Source: Cytauxzoon felis | Taxonomy: Eukaryota > Apicomplexa > Aconoidasida > Piroplasmida > Theileriidae | Reading direction: 5' to 3' | Assembly (NCBI GenBank): GCA_020283715.1 | Contig: JAIQCW010000023.1 | Span: 1-34,612 of the forward strand | Length of the DNA stretch: 34,612 nucleotides | Shown: piece by piece, positions 30,988 to 34,612 of the stretch | How the letters are laid out: every line of letters starts with the position of its first letter | How positions within the stretch are numbered: position 1 is the stretch's first letter | The notes under the pieces: model-generated | The model's input: the letters and a program-made list of their open reading frames with translations, nothing else | What the model was told of the DNA's origin: nothing | The model's database searches: none | Position numbers and translations under genes: made by a program

Positions 30988-32282
30988 TATGATTATATTA
31001 AATATATTTAATATACGATAAATATTAAAAGTGTTTTATTTAAAGAATATTTATATATTAAAGATTCTTTAAAGTCTAACTAATTTTATTATTTTTAAAT
31101 TATTAATCTTGATCCATTCACTTCTACATCACCTGTGGGGAAACCATGCTCATGTCATACAAGTATACACTAAGTCCCCAAAATATACTAGTTCTTATAT
31201 TAATACGAATAAAAAACTATTAATAATGTATGAATATTTCATATATTCATGCTTTTGTTCTCTGATTTGTACTTTATTGTCTTAGAGGCTAACCCGGAAG
31301 TCATGTCGTTACCACTCGCAGTTATACCTGTAGTATAGTCCTGCCGTCAGCTCTTCTATTTACTTCCCCCTCCGCTTCCCTGAGATCAGCTACGGGTAGT
31401 CCACTTGAGGTCCAATTTCACTAACGTCACTTCCGCCACGATCTCCGGGAGTGGCTATACTCTTTAGAGATATGTAAATAAAAGGGCTGTCTGCAAGACG
31501 AAGACAGGATTGAGTGGCTGATGTGTAGTAGATTGGACCTCAGGTGGAACCCGTAGCTGATATACCGGAATCCGAGGACAAGTAAATAGAGAAGTTCTCT
31601 TCAGGACCTCGAGTTGGGTGCCACAACGGCGAGTGAATATGAAAGATCATTCATAACTGGAATCCTATAGAACATACAATATATATAGGGTAGTGATCGA
31701 TGTCATTGAACATAAATGTGTAGATGTTGTATTTGTATAATTATTAATATGATGATGATATAATTTATATGACTTCTACTATTTATATATTTGATATTAT
31801 ATAGTTAATTATGAACACAACATTTCTATTAGCCTAATATGTATGCACGTCTTAATTTGTGACTTTGTAATGTGTGTCTAATTTGTCCTCTTGTGCTTAT
31901 ATTGTAAATTTAGCGCAGGTAAATTATTATGTATAATAAGTATTAGCTGATTATAGATTTGTGTAACCCTCATAAATGTGTATAACTTATGGGCATACAT
32001 ATATGTTTGTTAGTTGTTTAACACATAAATTTAAGGGAAAGATAACCCCATAGGTGTAATGTCATGTTTGCTGATGGATATGTGTTCACCATACTCATGT
32101 TTGTATCCGTGTTCATTTAATATTTATTTAATAATTTTTATTAAATAAAATATTATTATTTATAGAAGTTTTTGATATTTTTAATATTATCAAAAAAAAA
32201 TCTTTTTTTTTCGGATTCCTGCCTTGTGGTATCACTGTACTTAAATTAAGATTCTATATCTCTAATAGTCTTTTAAGAAAAG
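30988..32282. other. Divergent intergenic region with one repeat cluster
   Basis: 1.3 kb between the RPL10A start (-) and the acidic-protein start (+). Apart from the cluster at 31328-31638 it is AT-rich with no supported exon, and it must include both promoters. Confidence 0.55.
31328..31638 (-). repeat. Modular repeat cluster (intergenic)
   Basis: CCTGCCGTCAGCTC, arm TTCCCTGAGATCAGCTACGG, hinge CCACTTGAGGTCCAATT, hairpin GCCACGATCTCCGGGAGTGG, GGACCTCAGGTGG and an eroded second arm (CCCGTAGCTGATATACC). ACCCGGAAG at about 31294 recalls the GTTAACCCGGAAGAAC sub-module at 8434. Confidence 0.88.
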
Positions 32283-33247
32283 ATGTCGGAAGAAGATTTT
32301 GATAAAAAAAGACCGCGTGAAGAGGAAGAAGGTATGTTTAGAATATTAGACACAAATTTTCTATATATATCAACTTAGATCCTAGAGAATCTTCTGAAGA
32401 CGCTAAAGATGTTGAGGATGAATGTATGTTTTATTTTTAATAAATTATAGTAATATATATTCGATTATAATAAAAAAATATTTATACCTTAGCTGAAACT
32501 GTTCAACCACAACGTAAATCTTCAAGAGCTGTTACAAAGCGTAAATATCCAGATGAAGAATCTGATGAAGAAGAAGATGAAGACGAAGAGGAGGAAGAAG
32601 ATGAAGATGAAGAAGAGGAAGAAGAATCTGATGATTTTGATGAAGCCGATGAAGAAGAAGATGAAGATGTAAGTCATGTAATAAATTATACTAGAGGTCC
32701 AATTCAAGTCCTCTTCCACTCGACGTTCCACTCCAAACTCTCTTGGTCCTGCCGTCAGCTTCCTTATTTACTTCCCCTTCCAGCTCCCGTAGATCGCTTC
32801 CAGGTTCCACTCAAGGTCCAATCACTGTCTTCCACTACTTCATTTTTACCTCTGAAATTTTGAAGGAAATCCTGAATTTCTTGGGAAACTCATGAAGATT
32901 ACTCAATGAATATTGAATCTATTTCTGATGTTAATAGCTCATTGAAAAGGACTTTGATGATTGTATTGGGTTTAATAAAGTTCACTTCATTCCAATTTAT
33001 ATTCATTGAGATATCCCTTCAAACATGAGCTTCGTCACTTTAACCTTATCTCACCGAGATTAGAAATTAACCTCAGGTGGAACCCGAAAACGATCTACGG
33101 GGGTTTGAGGGGGAAGTAAATAGAGAAGCTGTCTGCAAGACGACCTCGGGTGGAAGTGGAAGGAGAGTTGGATTGTAACATCAGGTGGAATTGTGTTAAT
33201 AATTTTCGATTATATTTTTTTATAATGATTGTTTATAGGATGATTAG
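32283..33247 (+). CDS. Small very acidic protein, function unknown
   Basis: Four exons: 32283-32331, 32379-32423, 32493-32668 and a nine-base last exon 33239-33247 (GAT GAT TAG); 279 nt, 92 residues. The protein begins MSEEDFDKKRPREEEE, has a basic patch (RKSSRAVTKRKYPDE) and then a run of Glu/Asp to the end. The length and charge pattern recall nuclear histone-binding or chaperone tails, but no family is recognised. The last intron (570 bp) contains a fold-back element with the 240-bp core. The nine-base exon rests only on a good acceptor (TTTATAG) and phase 0; if the true last exon lies elsewhere, the tail will differ. Confidence 0.65.
32690..33192. repeat. Fold-back element with 240-bp core in the acidic-protein intron
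   Basis: Left arm: GTCCTGCCGTCAGC, CCAGCTCCCGTAGATCGCTT, GGTTCCACTCAAGGTCC. Right arm: CCTCAGGTGGAACCCG, CGATCTACGGG, GGGGAAGTAAATAG, AGCTGTCTGCAAG. The arms are inverted copies around a core at 32821-33068 shared with the element at 29356. Confidence 0.9.
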
Positions 33248-33465
33248 TATGGTTGATTCTTATAATTATATAATTTATTCTTGTCATTGTCTGTGATACA
33301 TTATGTATTATTTTGGTGGTTATTACACATTATATTTTTATATAATTGATGATTTAATGATTTAAATATTTATATGTATATAATTAGTGTTAGATTATAA
33401 TTTAGTTTATGTTAAGTGTTCATTTGTCTATGGTTTATATTTTTTTTGATGAAATTATATATTTA

Positions 33466-34612
33466 ATGTCAGATTGTATAGATAGATATGAATTAAATGT
33501 TGATTATAAAGTTAAATGTAATAAATGTAAGGATAGATTTAAATGTGTGAATATAAATAATGGTTTATGTAGAGATTGTTTTATTAATATAATAAATAAG
33601 GATTTTCGTAGTAATTTACGTACAAAATGTATAAGATATGATGGAATAACTAAGGATTTGATAATAATATCTACAGGTGATATATATTCTACATCATTAA
33701 TACATTTATTATTGAATCGTAATAAGAATAGACATTTAAAGTATAATAATGACAATATTAGAGGTATTTTAGAATCAGATGATATAAGACTTAGATGTAT
33801 ATTACATTTTGTGTATCCAAATGATGATATAAGAATTGATTATGGATATGTCAAGGAAATTATACATAATTTAATAGAAGATGTTATAGATGATGATGAT
33901 TATTATATCTTATCAACACAATTGGAATCATCAAATTCTATATATAAATTTATATTTATGAATAAATTGTCTATAGTGTATATAAAATTCTGTTATATAT
34001 TCCATGAAGATGGATGTACAGATAAATGTAGAGATTTAATGAATAAATTAATCAATTTAAATGTAGATGTATTAAAATATGTATATAATTTATTAATTGT
34101 ATTGAATTTAAGGAAATATTTATATAATGAATATAATAATGGTAATGTTATTATAATGTATCCATATACACAAGATAATATTATACAAGACACTTTATAT
34201 CTAACATGTATTGGTGGTAGTAATAAAATATCATTATATACTTCATTTATAGATAATATAACATTAGGTAATAATAATATTATAATTAAACCTTTAAGAA
34301 CATTTATTAATAAACAAATTGTATTTTATCATAGATATAATCATTTACCCATTATACCAAATATCCATTCATTTAATCTAATACAATCCAATAATAACAT
34401 ATTAGGCATTATTAATAACTTTATCAATGATATCAAATGCAATAATCCAACCTCATTATATAATGTCACCAATATCACCAATAAACTATATAATCTGACA
34501 TGTAATAACGATAATATTCATCACCATTCCAAAGAACTAATTGTTGATGAAGATGTACCCGAGGTCCAATCCACCTCTGTTCCACTCGCCGTGGAGGCTT
34601 CTTCCAATTACC
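33466..34612 (+). CDS. CTU2: Cytoplasmic tRNA 2-thiolation protein CTU2/NCS2 (3' end outside window)
   Basis: One open frame to the window edge. The ATG at 33466 gives MSDCIDRYEL; an in-frame ATG at 33409 would add 19 hydrophobic residues. Landmarks: CNKC...GLCRDCFINIINKDFRS ('CVKC...CRxCFxxxxxHKFR'), then LIIISTGDIYSTSLIHLL in the place of the degenerate PP-loop ('VLxAxSGGxSSxALLxLL'), and IIKPLRTFINKQIVFYHRYN ('RPLRDxxxKEVxxYxR'). CTU2 pairs with CTU1 to thiolate U34 of certain tRNAs. The last 19 or so visible codons (VPEVQSTSVPLAVEASSNY) are repeat element read in the same peptide frame as in RPF2 and the secreted protein. The coding sequence uses almost only AT-rich codons until that point, so the transition is sharp. 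Confidence 0.85.
   Translation, partial: MSDCIDRYELNVDYKVKCNKCKDRFKCVNINNGLCRDCFINIINKDFRSNLRTKCIRYDGITKDLIIISTGDIYSTSLIHLLLNRNKNRHLKYNNDNIRGILESDDIRLRCILHFVYPNDDIRIDYGYVKEIIHNLIEDVIDDDDYYILSTQLESSNSIYKFIFMNKLSIVYIKFCYIFHEDGCTDKCRDLMNKLINLNVDVLKYVYNLLIVLNLRKYLYNEYNNGNVIIMYPYTQDNIIQDTLYLTCIGGSNKISLYTSFIDNITLGNNNIIIKPLRTFINKQIVFYHRYNHLPIIPNIHSFNLIQSNNNILGIINNFINDIKCNNPTSLYNVTNITNKLYNLTCNNDNIHHHSKELIVDEDVPEVQSTSVPLAVEASSNY
34556..34612 (+). repeat. Modular repeat element inside CTU2 (cut by window edge)
   Basis: ACCCGAGGTCCAATCCACCT then CCACTCGCCGTGGAGGCTTC and TTCCAATTACC: the standard left half of the element, continuing past the edge. Confidence 0.93.

Noticed and set aside
32522..32731. 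Phe/Ile-rich open frame on the minus strand
   Set aside because: Complement of the Glu/Asp-rich exon of the acidic protein.
1..34612. CRISPR-like or regular tandem array
   Set aside because: The short repeats have no fixed spacing or unique spacers, and the genome is eukaryotic.
1..34612. Reverse transcriptase, transposase, tRNA or rRNA genes
   Set aside because: None was recognised on either strand. The elements therefore look non-autonomous, or the mobility gene lies elsewhere.

Overview
The window is eukaryotic nuclear DNA from an apicomplexan of the piroplasm group, most probably a Theileria. The reasons are an AT-rich background, very short GT-AG introns (about 35-100 bp) splitting most genes, an apicoplast-type UFD1, and membrane proteins that I recognise as the Tpr (Theileria parva repeat-related) family. 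The secreted beta-rich repeat domains fused to those Tpr proteins look most like surface families of the T. equi/T. haneyi branch; the species call is an inference. Nothing viral or bacterial is visible.

Layout, left to right: UFD1-like gene (-, runs off the left edge) with a Tpr-related fragment in its intron; SLC35B1/UAA nucleotide-sugar transporter (+); DSK2/ubiquilin (-); tetratricopeptide co-chaperone (-); EBP2 (-) and RPF2 (+), a divergent pair of 60S assembly factors; ataxin-3-like deubiquitinase (+) with a complete Tpr gene in its second intron; EF-hand protein (-); 740-residue secreted protein (-); Tpr-related pseudogene (-); leucine carboxyl methyltransferase LCMT1/PPM1 (-); FACT subunit SSRP1/POB3 (-) with a 3.6-kb Tpr-related gene in its fifth intron; ribosomal protein L10a (-); small acidic protein (+); CTU2/NCS2 (+, runs off the right edge). 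Exons were built by hand from conserved protein sequence, reading-frame phase and GT/AG sites; for DSK2, ataxin-3, LCMT, SSRP1 and RPL10A the spliced lengths add up to whole codons.

The striking feature is a GC-richer, modular, inverted-repeat element family present in about 22 clusters in 34.6 kb. Copies are bounded by the hinge CCACYYGAGGTCC or its inverse GGACCTCRRGTGG and are built from a few shuffled modules (CCACTCGCCGTGG, CTGCAGACAGCTC, CTCCCGGAGATCGTGGC and others). Most lie in introns, swelling them from tens to hundreds or thousands of bases. Three copies (RPF2, the secreted protein, CTU2) lie inside exons, all in the same orientation and the same reading frame. Two copies are fold-back elements with inverted arms around a shared core of about 240 bp. 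Tpr-related genes sit inside introns of three unrelated housekeeping genes beside these repeats, which suggests a repeat-driven way of dispersing and shuffling a surface-protein family through introns.

RPF2 and EBP2 carry four single-base frame breaks in total, all in A/T homopolymers. I read these as likely consensus errors rather than gene death.
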